Assembly (NCBI RefSeq): GCF_040239565.1
Contig: NZ_JBEHWS010000009.1
Location: 98,922-162,921 of the forward strand
Length of the DNA stretch: 64,000 bases
Source: Fulvimarina sp040239565
Lineage (GTDB): Bacteria; Pseudomonadota; Alphaproteobacteria; Rhizobiales; Rhizobiaceae
Reading direction: 5' to 3'
Positions 43,224-51,989 of this stretch are shown here, in pieces; position 1 is the first letter of the stretch, and the number at the start of each line of letters is the position of its first letter. Made by a program: the position numbers and the translations under genes. The notes beneath the pieces are model-generated. The model was not told the DNA's origin. It worked only from the letters and a program-made list of their open reading frames with translations, and ran no database searches.

Positions 43224-43323
43224 CGTCAGGGCTTTGCATCTGTCAACGAGCCGTTAAGATTCCTGTGGAGTGCCTGTGGATAACAATCCGGCAGTCTCTC
43301 GGCAGAGGCTCGAAAGCTCCGCC

Positions 43324-43587
43324 TTAGGACGATTGCCCGCCGAGCTTTTCTTCCAGCGCCGCGATGCGGGCCTTCAAGGCTTCGTTCTCCGAACGGGCCT
43401 TGATCGCCATTTCCCGAACGGCTTCAAACTCTTCCCGCTGGACAATATCCATCTGGCTCATCAGGCGCTCGCCCTGGGCGCGGAAGAACGTCTCTGCCTC
43501 GCGGCGAGCACCCTGAGCTGCTCCGGCGGCATCGGTCATCACGCGTGCGAATTCGTCGAGAATGCGATTGGGGGCCTGATTGCGCAT
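43324..43587 (-). CDS. ubiK: UbiK-type accessory factor (BMFP)
   Basis: 87 residues. Residues 1-50 form an amphipathic helix (LDEFARVMTDAAGAAQGARR) and 51-84 a coiled coil (VREMAIKARSENEALKARIA, LEEKL), the layout of the membrane fusogenic/UbiK family, which supports ubiquinone synthesis and binds lipids. Divergent from lgt with 254 bp between, as in most rhizobia. Gene name from the family; function in ubiquinone synthesis is inferred. Confidence 0.9.
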   Translation of the reverse strand: MRNQAPNRILDEFARVMTDAAGAAQGARREAETFFRAQGERLMSQMDIVQREEFEAVREMAIKARSENEALKARIAALEEKLGGQSS

Positions 43588-43841
43588 GGTTGCGATCCTT
43601 CTTGAATGCCTGAATTCGAATAATCTCGCTCAGCACCTGAGGTAGAGACGCATTGTCCGAGCGGCAATGCCGTTCGGTCCATTCGGTCGCGATAATGCAA
43701 TGAAAGGGTCCTAAAGCCGCACGCGGCGAGCGGGCACCGCACGAACGCTTCGCCTTGACCCGGCCAAACTGCCTCGCCAAACCGACCCCCAATCGAATCA
43801 CGCGGGGCCTGACGGGTCCTCGCGAAAGACAGGCCTGCCCG

Positions 43842-44735
43842 ATGATCCCCTTCACCACCTTCGGCGTTCTCGCCTATCCGCAGATCGATCCGGTGTTTCT
43901 GGACCTAGGCTTTCTGCAGCTGCGCTGGTACGGCCTTGCCTATGTGGTCGGGATTTTGTGCGGCTGGCTCTATGGTCGGCACATCGCAGGCAATCCCACA
44001 CTCTGGCCCGACCGCGTCTCACCGCTGACGAAGACCGAGGCCGACGATTTCGTCCTCTACATCACCCTTGGCATCGTTCTCGGTGGGCGCTTCGGGTCGG
44101 TCTTCTTTTACGATTTCGAGCGCTACCTGGCTGATCCCCTTGCCGTTTTCCGGGTCTGGGAGGGAGGCATGGCCTTTCATGGCGGGCTCATCGGCGTCGT
44201 CATCGCCATCTTCATCTTCTGCCGCGTCCATAAGGTGCCGCTCTGGTCGATGCTCGACATCGCGGCAGCCTGCGTCCCCTTCGGCCTGTTCTTCGGACGG
44301 ATCGCCAACTTCATCAATGGCGAGCTCTGGGGTGCGCCGACGACCGTGCCCTGGGCGATGGTCTTTCCCGACGCAGGCCCAGAACCGCGCCATCCGAGCC
44401 AGCTCTACGAGGCCGCTCTTGAAGGCATTCTCCTCTTCATCGTCCTGCGTATCGCGACCCACCATTTCGGCATGTTCAAACGGCCGCGCTTCGTGGGCGG
44501 TCTCTTCCTCGTCACCTATGCCTGCTCGCGCATCTTCGTGGAATTCTTCCGAATGCCGGATATTCAGCTCGGCTACTTCTACGGTGGGTGGCTGACGATG
44601 GGCATGATGCTGTCGATCCCGATGCTGCTCATCGGCATCTGGGGTATGGCCTTCTCGAAATATCATTCGCACGCGACAGACCCGCGCATCACAGCCAAGC
44701 GAGCGAAGGCCGAAGAGGACGTGAAGGCGGCTTGA
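43842..44735 (+). CDS. lgt: Prolipoprotein diacylglyceryl transferase
   Basis: 297 residues. Transfers diacylglycerol from phosphatidylglycerol to the lipobox cysteine of prolipoproteins in the inner membrane. Seven hydrophobic segments; essential residues are seen in AFHGGLIG (His), FGRIANFINGELWGAPT (Arg and Asn) and RHPSQLYEAALEG (the conserved Arg-His-Pro-Ser-Gln-Leu-Tyr-Glu). I placed the start at 43842 (MIPFTTFGVLAYPQ); 29 upstream in-frame codons from 43755 do not look coding. Its TGA overlaps the TTG start of the following gene (TTGA), so the pair is coupled. Confidence 0.96.
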   Translation: MIPFTTFGVLAYPQIDPVFLDLGFLQLRWYGLAYVVGILCGWLYGRHIAGNPTLWPDRVSPLTKTEADDFVLYITLGIVLGGRFGSVFFYDFERYLADPLAVFRVWEGGMAFHGGLIGVVIAIFIFCRVHKVPLWSMLDIAAACVPFGLFFGRIANFINGELWGAPTTVPWAMVFPDAGPEPRHPSQLYEAALEGILLFIVLRIATHHFGMFKRPRFVGGLFLVTYACSRIFVEFFRMPDIQLGYFYGGWLTMGMMLSIPMLLIGIWGMAFSKYHSHATDPRITAKRAKAEEDVKAA

Positions 44736-45835
44736 CCTCCGTCCTTTCCGAAAAGATCGCACGGGAGATCAGCGAGCGCGGACCGGTGACGGTCGAGCGC
44801 TTCTGGGAGATCGCGCTCTTCGATCGCAGACATGGCTACTATTCCGCGCACGAACCGTTCGGGCGCTCGGGGGATTTCACGACCGCGCCCGAAATCAGCC
44901 AGATGTTCGGCGAGCTGATCGGCGCCTGGTGCGCGAGCGCCTGGGCCGGGCTCGGACGCCCCTCCCCCTTCATGCTCGCTGAAATCGGCCCCGGACGCGG
45001 CACGCTGATGGCCGACATCCTGCGCACGCTCCGCCGGACCGCACCCGATTGCCTCGCCGCATCCCGCATCCGGCTTGTCGAAACCAGCGAGCGCCTTGCC
45101 GCACTTCAGGCAAGCCGTCTCGAAGGGTTCGATCTTCCGATCAAGCGCGTCCGGCAAATCCGAGAGCTCGAAGCCATGCCGACGATCATCGTCGCGAACG
45201 AACTCTTCGATGCTGTTCCAATCCGGCAGGCGGTGCTTCAGGAAGGCCGCTGGCACGAGCGGGTGATTGGCCTTGAGAGCATGGGTGGCTTCGCTTTCGG
45301 CGCCGGCAAACCCCTCGATCGCCTCCCGGCCTGGCTCTCGGCCATCGGTACCCGAAGCTTCGCTGACGGTACCGTGGCAGAGTTCTCTCCGGCGCGCGAA
45401 GCCCTGGCCGTGGAACTCGGCAAAAGACTACACGGAAACGGCGGCGCCGGCCTCTTCATCGATTACGGCCATACCCGATCCGCCGTCGGGGATAGCTTTC
45501 AGGCCGTTGCCGCACACAGATACGTCCCGGTTCTCGACAATCCCGGCGAAGCAGACCTCACCAGCCATGTCGACTTCGCAAGCCTTGCCAATCGTTTCAA
45601 CGAAGCCGGTCTCAAGCTCTCACCTCCCCAGACACAAGGCAATTTCCTGCTTTCCATGGGCCTTCTCGAGCGAGCCGGCCACCTCGGAGCGCCTCTCGAT
45701 GAAGCGGGACGAAACCAGATTCGCGCAGATGTTCAAAGGCTTGCAGGAAATGGCCCGCAGGATATGGGCGATCTTTTCAAGGTGCTCGCCGTTTCCTCCG
45801 CTCCGTTAGACCTTCCGCCATTCTCTACGGGATAG
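44732..45835 (+). CDS. MidA/NDUFAF7-type class I SAM-dependent methyltransferase
   Basis: 367 residues, starting at a TTG that overlaps the lgt stop. The SAM-binding motif is LAEIGPGRGTLMADILRTLR and the family-specific blocks are RSGDFTTAPEISQMFGELIG and VANELFDAVPIRQ. The eukaryotic homologue NDUFAF7 methylates an arginine of complex I; a similar role for complex I is plausible but unproven in bacteria. In many rhizobia the order lgt, this gene, then a purine nucleoside/laccase-domain gene (pgeF) is seen; here the region that follows holds no such gene. Confidence 0.92.
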   Translation: MTSVLSEKIAREISERGPVTVERFWEIALFDRRHGYYSAHEPFGRSGDFTTAPEISQMFGELIGAWCASAWAGLGRPSPFMLAEIGPGRGTLMADILRTLRRTAPDCLAASRIRLVETSERLAALQASRLEGFDLPIKRVRQIRELEAMPTIIVANELFDAVPIRQAVLQEGRWHERVIGLESMGGFAFGAGKPLDRLPAWLSAIGTRSFADGTVAEFSPAREALAVELGKRLHGNGGAGLFIDYGHTRSAVGDSFQAVAAHRYVPVLDNPGEADLTSHVDFASLANRFNEAGLKLSPPQTQGNFLLSMGLLERAGHLGAPLDEAGRNQIRADVQRLAGNGPQDMGDLFKVLAVSSAPLDLPPFSTG

Positions 45836-46370
45836 GGCCAGTTCGGGCTCACACAGCGTTGTGCCCATCGGCAGAAAAATATACTCGAGCGTCTTCTTCA
45901 CCCGCATCAAACGGCTGAAAATTATCACGCGGCGTCATGACAAATGCGCTGACCGCTATCTTACCCGGATCAGATTCGCAGCAACGAGCACCTCGGTCGC
46001 CCGGCAATAAGTCGACGTCCCCGATCGACCGGGTCAGGACGGCATCGCTGCGTTCGTCTATCTCTCTGCACAATTATAGGCTCGCTGCGAGCGCCATAGA
46101 TTTGAGGCGAGCTCTATCATCAATTTTAAAAGTTTAAATTGATCGGTCAGATAGTATTATCAAATTCTTTTCCCCCTAAACCAGCGACATCATCGCGAGT
46201 TATTGTCGCATCTCGTTATTCCGTTATTAAACGCGACAAGATTTTGCCGTCGGGGAAGTAAAATATTCATTCTTTTCAACAAGACTTACGATACTTCGGA
46301 GCGCAAGGCACCGCGCGACGTGGCGATCGTGCGGTGATCGTCCGGAGAAATTATTCAGAGGGGGAAGTAC
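45836..46370. other. AT-rich gene-free region upstream of the Cache-like gene
   Basis: 535 bp. A 74-codon frame at 45849-46073 (minus, TTG start) has no ribosome binding site and no recognised domain. From about 46080 the sequence becomes AT-rich (46119-46270), which contrasts with the GC-rich neighbourhood, and contains a palindrome. The area most likely holds the promoter and regulatory sites of the downstream gene, and possibly remnants of a deleted gene. Confidence 0.5.
46119..46143. repeat. AT-rich imperfect palindrome
   Basis: ATCAATTTTAAA and TTTAAATTGAT pair, apart from one extra base, around a 2-nt centre. It lies 228 bp upstream of the start of the Cache-like gene, in the AT-rich part of the gap. 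Its shape fits an operator for a dimeric regulator; no U-tract follows that would make it a strong terminator. Confidence 0.6.
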
Positions 46371-46955
46371 ATGATCAAGGGTAAGACCATGCTCGGCGCC
46401 ATCTGCGCGCTGGCATTCGCAACGACAGCCTTCGCCGCAGGCCCGCACGAAGCGCCGGTTCTCGAAATCGTCAACGGCAAGCTGAAGGCTGCTCTCACCG
46501 ACGCCGTCCTGATCGATGCGATCAAGGCCCAGAACGCAAGCACCGCTTCGTTTTCGCAGGATGAAATCGACGCGATGGATCAGAAATGGCGCGCCGAAGT
46601 CGATGCCGGCGGCGGTGAGCTGATGGACAAGACGCTTCAGTCGGCTGCGTCCAAATATCTGCAGCAGGTTCGCGACGGCGAACAAGGTCTCATCACGGAA
46701 GTCTTCGTGATGGATGCGCGCGGCCTCAATGTCGGTCAAAGCGATCCGACGTCGGATTACTGGCAGGGCGACGAAGCCAAGTGGCAGCAGACGTTCGGCG
46801 CGGGCGCCGATGCCGTCTTCGTGGATGAGATCGAGCAGGACGAGTCCACCCAGATGCTGCAGTCGCAGGCGAGCTTCACGATTGTCGATCCGGAAACCGG
46901 TGAAGCGATCGGCGCGGCAACGGTGGGCATCAATCTGGATATGCTCGAAATCTGA
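46371..46955 (+). CDS. Secreted Cache/PDC-like sensor domain protein
   Basis: 194 residues. Residues 1-22 are a signal peptide (AICALAFATTAFAAGP). The mature part (about 25-194) is one Cache-like domain: a long helix (about 30-95, with SAASKYLQQVRDGEQGL) followed by VFVMDARGLNVGQSDPTSDY then WQGDEAKWQQTFG and SFTIVDPETGEAIGAATVGI, the strand-loop-strand pattern of extracytoplasmic PAS-like sensors. There is no membrane anchor and no signalling domain, so it is predicted to be a free periplasmic protein, possibly a ligand-binding partner. A GAGGGGGA ribosome binding site precedes the ATG. The chemoreceptor gene begins 267 bp downstream on the same strand. Confidence 0.8.
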   Translation: MIKGKTMLGAICALAFATTAFAAGPHEAPVLEIVNGKLKAALTDAVLIDAIKAQNASTASFSQDEIDAMDQKWRAEVDAGGGELMDKTLQSAASKYLQQVRDGEQGLITEVFVMDARGLNVGQSDPTSDYWQGDEAKWQQTFGAGADAVFVDEIEQDESTQMLQSQASFTIVDPETGEAIGAATVGINLDMLEI

Positions 46956-47221
46956 GCGGTCGCTCGAACGAAACGACTAGCCAGTTCGTCGCGTAGGGCT
47001 TCGGGCCGTTGCGCGACGCATCAGGCTGGAAATGCGGGCGGCCATCCTGGCCCACCTTGCGGCAGTTGGTCACTCTCGAGCCGGAGCGAACAACAGGTTC
47101 GGTAGTGGTCCATTCGCTTACGTTCCAAGGTTCTTTCTGGACCAATCCGCCTCGACCTTCCTGAAGCACGAGCCGCAAGTGCCGGCTCGATCCGCGCCAT
47201 CAAACGACAGGCCTTCGTCCC

Positions 47222-49207
47222 ATGTCCGCTTCGTCACACTCTACAGCCCGCACACGCTCACTCAGCTGGAAAGCCGCAATCGTTACGGCTGTCCCGGTGC
47301 TTGTCGGCATCGCGGCACTGGTCGCGCTCGAACTTCAAGGGATGAAATCGAGCCTGTTCGATCAGGCGGAAGGATCGACCAAGATCGTTGTCAGCCAGAT
47401 GGCCGAGCAGATGGCCGGCGGCGTGAAATGGGCCAAGGCCGAAGTCGTCGAAAAGGTCTATGCGGATCTCGCCCAGGACCCGACCACCGGCCTTTCTGAT
47501 GTGCTCGTCCTTGATCGCGAAGGTAATGCGCTCACGACATTCTCCAGCGAGACTCTTCCAAGCCTCGGAGACCTCGGCGCCTTTGCCGAAAATGTCGATG
47601 GCCTCGAGACTGAATGGAAGTCGAACCACTTCATCGCCGCAACGCCCATCGGAGAGACGGAAAAACCCGTCGGCACACTCGTCACCAGCTGGGAGGTTTC
47701 ACATCTTCAGGCAACCGCGAATGAAAAGATCGTGCGCGGTTCGCTTTTCGGAGTCGTGATCGCCGCCTTCATCGTCGCGATCGTTGTCTTTTTCCTGAAG
47801 CGTAGTGTCACCGGGCCGATACGTGAGACGACGCAAGTCATGTCCGCGCTCGCAGCCGGCGACAGGGACGTCAATATTCCCCATCTCGGGCGGCGCGACG
47901 AAATCGGCGCGATGGCGGCGGCAGTCGAAACCTTCAAGGCGCAGGCCGTCGAGCGAGACAGGCTGGCGAGCGAAGCTGATGCCGCCCGCGCGAGCCAGGA
48001 AGAAGCCAAGCAGCGCCAGAGCGCGCTCGACAACGCAAAAGCAGAGGATCTGCGCACCTTCGTCGGCAGCGTGGAGGTCGGTTTCGATCGTCTCTCCGCC
48101 GGCGACCTGACGGTTCGCATGAACGAGGAAATCGCGCCGGAATTCGAGCCGATCCGCGCCAAGTTCAATGCCTCAGTGGAAGCGCTGGAAGGTGTCGTCG
48201 CCAGTGTCGTGCGGGGCACGGGCTCGATCAGGACCGGTTTGTCCGAAATCAGCACCGCCTCCCTCGACCTGTCTCAACGCACCGAACAGCAGGCGGCGAG
48301 CATCGAAGAAACCGTGGCAGCGCTCTCTGATGTCAGCCGCGGCGTCAACGAAACCGCAGAGGGTGCCCAGCGGGCCCAGACCGTCGCAGGCGCTGCACGG
48401 GAAAAGGCCGAGGAAGGTGGCGCCATCGTTCGCGATGCGATCGGCGCGATGAGCGACATCGAGCGCTCCTCCAACGAGATCAACGCCATCATCTCGGTCA
48501 TCGACGAGATGGCCTTCCAGACGAATCTCCTGGCGTTGAACGCAGGCGTGGAAGCCGCCCGCGCGGGCGAGGCCGGAAGGGGATTCGCGGTCGTCGCTCA
48601 GGAGGTTCGCGCGCTTGCCCAGCGTTCAACGGAAGCGGCCAAGTCGATCAAGGAGCTGATCAACACGTCGAGCGGACAGGTCGAAAACGGTGTGTCGCTG
48701 GTCACGCGCTCCGGGCAATCGCTGGACGAGATCGTTCAGGAAGTCGCCACCATGGCCGAAGTCATCGCCTCCATCGCATCGAGTGCGAACGAGCAGGCAA
48801 TTCGCCTACGCGAAGTCTCGGGCGCGGCCGAACAGATGGACAAGTTTACCCAACAGAACGCGGCCATGGTCGAAGAGGCGACGGCCGCCGCCAAGACGCT
48901 TTCCGACGAGACCGAGGACCTCGCCGACCTCGTCAGCCGCTTCCGCACGGAAGGCACGGCATCCGCAGCCCCGATGAGGCAGACCACTACGGCAAAAGCA
49001 AAGCCACGTGTTGCCAGTGCTGCGCCGACTTTGGTTACAGCAGACACGTCAGCGCAGCTTCCCGAAACCAGCAATAATTCCGTCCACGCGATGCAGCGAG
49101 AACTGTCGAAGCGGACCGCCAGCCCTCAACGCGGCTCTTCGGCAAGAGCCGGAGCCCAGAGCGCTTCAGCCGCCGCCTTCGATGAAAGCGACTGGGAAGA
49201 ATTCTGA
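47222..49207 (+). CDS. Methyl-accepting chemotaxis protein with C-terminal DWEEF tether
   Basis: 661 residues. First span at about 18-40 (AAIVTAVPVLVGIAALVAL), a periplasmic Cache-like region to about 175 (including LSDVLVLDREGNALTTFSSE), second span 176-196 (SLFGVVIAAFIVAIVVFFLK), then two HAMP-type segments (the second: GFDRLSAGDLTVRMNEEI), and the signalling hairpin with the tip IDEMAFQTNLLALNAGVEAA followed by RAGEAGRGFAVVAQEVRALA. It relays a periplasmic signal to CheA/CheW. The last residues are DESDWEEF, a C-terminal pentapeptide (DWEEF) like the CheR/CheB-binding tether of other rhizobial receptors. The neighbouring secreted Cache protein may cooperate with it. No visible ribosome binding site; start is the first ATG. 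Confidence 0.93.
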   Translation: MSASSHSTARTRSLSWKAAIVTAVPVLVGIAALVALELQGMKSSLFDQAEGSTKIVVSQMAEQMAGGVKWAKAEVVEKVYADLAQDPTTGLSDVLVLDREGNALTTFSSETLPSLGDLGAFAENVDGLETEWKSNHFIAATPIGETEKPVGTLVTSWEVSHLQATANEKIVRGSLFGVVIAAFIVAIVVFFLKRSVTGPIRETTQVMSALAAGDRDVNIPHLGRRDEIGAMAAAVETFKAQAVERDRLASEADAARASQEEAKQRQSALDNAKAEDLRTFVGSVEVGFDRLSAGDLTVRMNEEIAPEFEPIRAKFNASVEALEGVVASVVRGTGSIRTGLSEISTASLDLSQRTEQQAASIEETVAALSDVSRGVNETAEGAQRAQTVAGAAREKAEEGGAIVRDAIGAMSDIERSSNEINAIISVIDEMAFQTNLLALNAGVEAARAGEAGRGFAVVAQEVRALAQRSTEAAKSIKELINTSSGQVENGVSLVTRSGQSLDEIVQEVATMAEVIASIASSANEQAIRLREVSGAAEQMDKFTQQNAAMVEEATAAAKTLSDETEDLADLVSRFRTEGTASAAPMRQTTTAKAKPRVASAAPTLVTADTSAQLPETSNNSVHAMQRELSKRTASPQRGSSARAGAQSASAAAFDESDWEEF

Positions 49208-49378
49208 TCCGCTTCTCTGCACAGGACGTAACTCGAGAGACGAAAATTCCTCCGCCGGTTGGGCGATCCCCAGCCGGCGCAATCGGCGCTTTCGGGCGAA
49301 GATCGCAGCGTACCGCTGTCCAAAAGCGCCGGCACGAAACCACTTCCTCTTTCAAGCTTATCCGCTAGCTTGGGCGGC

Positions 49379-50884
49379 ATGGAACAGATGCCGGAAAACT
49401 TGAGCGACCTCGACGCCGCAGAGACGCCCGAAGCCGCGTCTGGACAAAGCTTCGAGGACGCCGGCGCTGCGGTGGCCGAACTCTGCCGCCTCTACGAGCG
49501 CGCCATTCATTTCCTGTCCGATCGCTTCGAGGCGATCATAGACAGCGGCGCGGCGTCTGGCCGGATCCGTGCCTTCTATCCTCAGGTCTCGATCACCACG
49601 ACCAGCTATGCGAAGATCGACTCCCGGCTCTCGTTCGGTCATGTCAGCTATCCGGGCCGCTACACGACAACGATCACGCGACCGGATCTTTTCAAGAACT
49701 ATCTGACCGAACAGATCGGCCTTCTGATCCAGAACCATGGCGTCCCGGTCGTGATCGGCGATTCGAGAACCCCGATCCCGTTGCATTTCGCCGTACCGGA
49801 CGGCTCCTATGTGGAGGCGAAAAAGGTCGAGCGGCTGGGCGGCCCCTTGCGCGATATCTTCGATGTTCCCGATCTGGCGGCAACCGACGACCGGATCGTC
49901 AACGGCAATTATTCGCCGCCCTTCGGCGAGGGTCGCCCGCTCGCACCCTTTACCGGCCAACGAATCGACTATTCGCTCCACCGGCTTCAGCACTATACGG
50001 CGACAAAGCCGGAGCACTTTCAGAACTTCGTGCTCTTCACGAACTACCAGTTCTACATCGACGAGTTCTGCATCATCGCGCGGCAGATGATGGCCGATGG
50101 CGGGAAGGGCTATCAGTCCTTCGTCGAGCCAGGAAACGTTGTGACCCATGCCGGGCAGATCGAGCCGACGAGCGGCGAGGCGCCGGCCCGGTTGCCGCAG
50201 ATGCCGGCCTACCATCTCATCCGAGAGGACGGCAGCGGCATCACGATGGTCAATATCGGCGTCGGCCCCTCGAACGCCAAGACGATTACGGACCATGTCG
50301 CCGTGCTGAGGCCCCATGCCTGGCTGATGCTCGGCCATTGCGCCGGCCTTCGAATGAGCCAGGAGCTCGGCGATTATGTGCTCGCTCACGCCTATGTCCG
50401 CGAAGACCATGTGCTGGACGCCGACCTGCCGATATGGGTGCCGATTCCCGCCCTCGCTGAAGTACAGGTCGCGCTCGAAGAAGCGGTCGGCGAGGTGACA
50501 GGGCTTTCCGGTTACGAGTTGAAGCGCGTCATGCGGACCGGCACCGTCGCCACCATTGATAACCGCAACTGGGAGCTTCGGGACCACCGCGAACCGATCG
50601 AGCGGCTCTCACAGTCGCGCGCAATCGCGCTCGATATGGAATCGGCGACGATCGCCGCAAACGGCTTTCGGTTTCGCGTGCCCTACGGCACACTCCTCTG
50701 CGTGTCGGACAAGCCGCTGCACGGCGAGCTGAAGCTGCCCGGCATGGCGACGGATTTCTACCGGCGTCAGGTATCCCAGCATCTGAAGATCGGCATGCGG
50801 GCGCTCCAGCTGATGAGCGAACTGCCGCCCGAGCGCATCCATTCCCGTAAGCTGCGGTCCTTCACCGAGACGGCATTTCAGTGA
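49379..50884 (+). CDS. amn: AMP nucleosidase
   Basis: 501 residues from the chosen ATG. Hydrolyses AMP to adenine and ribose 5-phosphate. The N-terminal AMP-nucleosidase domain (about 25-190) is followed by the nucleoside phosphorylase-like domain: GHCAGLRMSQELGDYVLAHA, YVREDHVLD, and ALDMESATIAANGFRFRVPY with the catalytic Asp/Glu pattern, then GTLLCVSDKPLHGELKLPG. The frame is open 120 bp upstream without conservation; the ATG at 49379 gives MEQMPENLSD. An in-frame ATG at 49388 is an alternative. The next gene starts immediately after the stop. Confidence 0.95.
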   Translation: MEQMPENLSDLDAAETPEAASGQSFEDAGAAVAELCRLYERAIHFLSDRFEAIIDSGAASGRIRAFYPQVSITTTSYAKIDSRLSFGHVSYPGRYTTTITRPDLFKNYLTEQIGLLIQNHGVPVVIGDSRTPIPLHFAVPDGSYVEAKKVERLGGPLRDIFDVPDLAATDDRIVNGNYSPPFGEGRPLAPFTGQRIDYSLHRLQHYTATKPEHFQNFVLFTNYQFYIDEFCIIARQMMADGGKGYQSFVEPGNVVTHAGQIEPTSGEAPARLPQMPAYHLIREDGSGITMVNIGVGPSNAKTITDHVAVLRPHAWLMLGHCAGLRMSQELGDYVLAHAYVREDHVLDADLPIWVPIPALAEVQVALEEAVGEVTGLSGYELKRVMRTGTVATIDNRNWELRDHREPIERLSQSRAIALDMESATIAANGFRFRVPYGTLLCVSDKPLHGELKLPGMATDFYRRQVSQHLKIGMRALQLMSELPPERIHSRKLRSFTETAFQ

Positions 50885-51883
50885 ATGATGCCCAATAAGA
50901 CTGCTTCGGCTGGCGGCAAGGATCGAGTTAGCCTGAGATCGCTCGCCCAGCTTGCCGTTTTGGCGGCGACACTTGGCGTTCTTGCAGCGCTGGTCGCGGG
51001 CTACTTCGGGCGGTATTTCCAGCCGTTCGACTCGCTTTCACATTTCAGAGCGCATCTCATAGTCACAGCGATAGCGGGTATGGCCGCGATGTATCTGACA
51101 AAAGTCAGGATCGCACCCGCAATTCTGTTTTTCCTGCTCGTCTGCGCATTGATACCGCTCTTTTTGACTGCGCCATTTTACGGCTATGGCGCCAGTAACG
51201 ACACAGTTCGATCGGCAGACCGCCCGACGGCTTCTCTTTTGCAAATGAATCTGCGGTACGATGCGGAGGCCGCGCCTGCGGTTAAACTCATTCGATCAGT
51301 CGGAGCAGATATCGTCACGCTCCAGGAAGCAAAGGAGCGATGGGTCGACGCACTCTCTGCAGTCGAGGACATCTATCCCTATCGTGTGCTCTGCGGGGTG
51401 GAGAAGCCGCTCGGCGGAAACGTGATCCTGTCGAAATTTCAGATCATCGAGAATGATACTGCCTGCATCGATCGGCTTGGTCTTGTTGCCACCCGCATCG
51501 AGCTTGCCGAGAACCAATCGCTTACCGTCGCCTCGCAGCACCTCGTCTGGCCTTGGCCGTATCAACAATGGCCCCAGATCAAAGCGCTGTCGCCCATTCT
51601 GTCGGAACTTCAGGCACCGCTGATTATAGGCGGGGATTTCAACGCAGCGCCCTGGAGCGCGGCATTGGACGTCTATGCCGATGCGACGAATACCCACCCC
51701 GTCAAGAGAATTGGCGCGAGTTTCGCACCCTACGCTCTACCGGTCTCGTGGAAATCGTTCATCGGTTTGCCGATCGACAATATCTTCGTCTCCGACGAGA
51801 TCGAGATTCTCTCGACAGGAACCATAGAGCCGACAGCCTCCGACCACCTGCCGGTGCTGACGCGCTTCGCCCTACGGCAATAG
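50885..51883 (+). CDS. Membrane-anchored endonuclease/exonuclease/phosphatase family protein
   Basis: 332 residues. Three hydrophobic segments at about 19-42, 55-70 and 77-100 (AQLAVLAATLGVLAALVAGY, then ILFFLLVCALIPLFLT) precede an EEP-fold domain (about 117-332): SLLQMNLRYD, DIVTLQEAKERW with the metal-binding Glu, GGNVILSK, IIGGDFNAAPW with Asp and Asn, and ASDHLPVLTRF with the Asp-His pair. Substrate could be DNA, phospholipid or a phosphoinositide-like molecule; similar membrane-tethered EEP proteins have unknown substrates. The start codon abuts the amn stop, so co-expression with amn is likely. Confidence 0.85.
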   Translation: MMPNKTASAGGKDRVSLRSLAQLAVLAATLGVLAALVAGYFGRYFQPFDSLSHFRAHLIVTAIAGMAAMYLTKVRIAPAILFFLLVCALIPLFLTAPFYGYGASNDTVRSADRPTASLLQMNLRYDAEAAPAVKLIRSVGADIVTLQEAKERWVDALSAVEDIYPYRVLCGVEKPLGGNVILSKFQIIENDTACIDRLGLVATRIELAENQSLTVASQHLVWPWPYQQWPQIKALSPILSELQAPLIIGGDFNAAPWSAALDVYADATNTHPVKRIGASFAPYALPVSWKSFIGLPIDNIFVSDEIEILSTGTIEPTASDHLPVLTRFALRQ

Positions 51884-51901
51884 GACAAAAAGCGTATTCA
51901 G

Positions 51902-51925
51902 ATCAAAAATTTAGCACTTTTTGAT
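51902..51925. repeat. Inverted repeat upstream of the BCCT gene
   Basis: ATCAAAAA and TTTTTGAT (51902-51909 and 51918-51925) form a perfect 8-bp inverted repeat around TTTAGCAC, 19 bp after the phosphatase gene and 64 bp before the transporter start. It may be an operator or a weak terminator; the stem is all A-T except for one G-C pair, so a stable hairpin is doubtful. Confidence 0.5.
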
Positions 51926-51989
51926 GCGACTATTTGTTGGGCATTCGACGGGTGTGACCTAATGTCTTGAAGCAGAAGAGGATTTTCCG

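Noticed and set aside
45849..46073. 74-codon minus-strand frame in the AT-rich gap
   Set aside because: TTG start, no ribosome binding site, no recognised domain; not supported as a gene.
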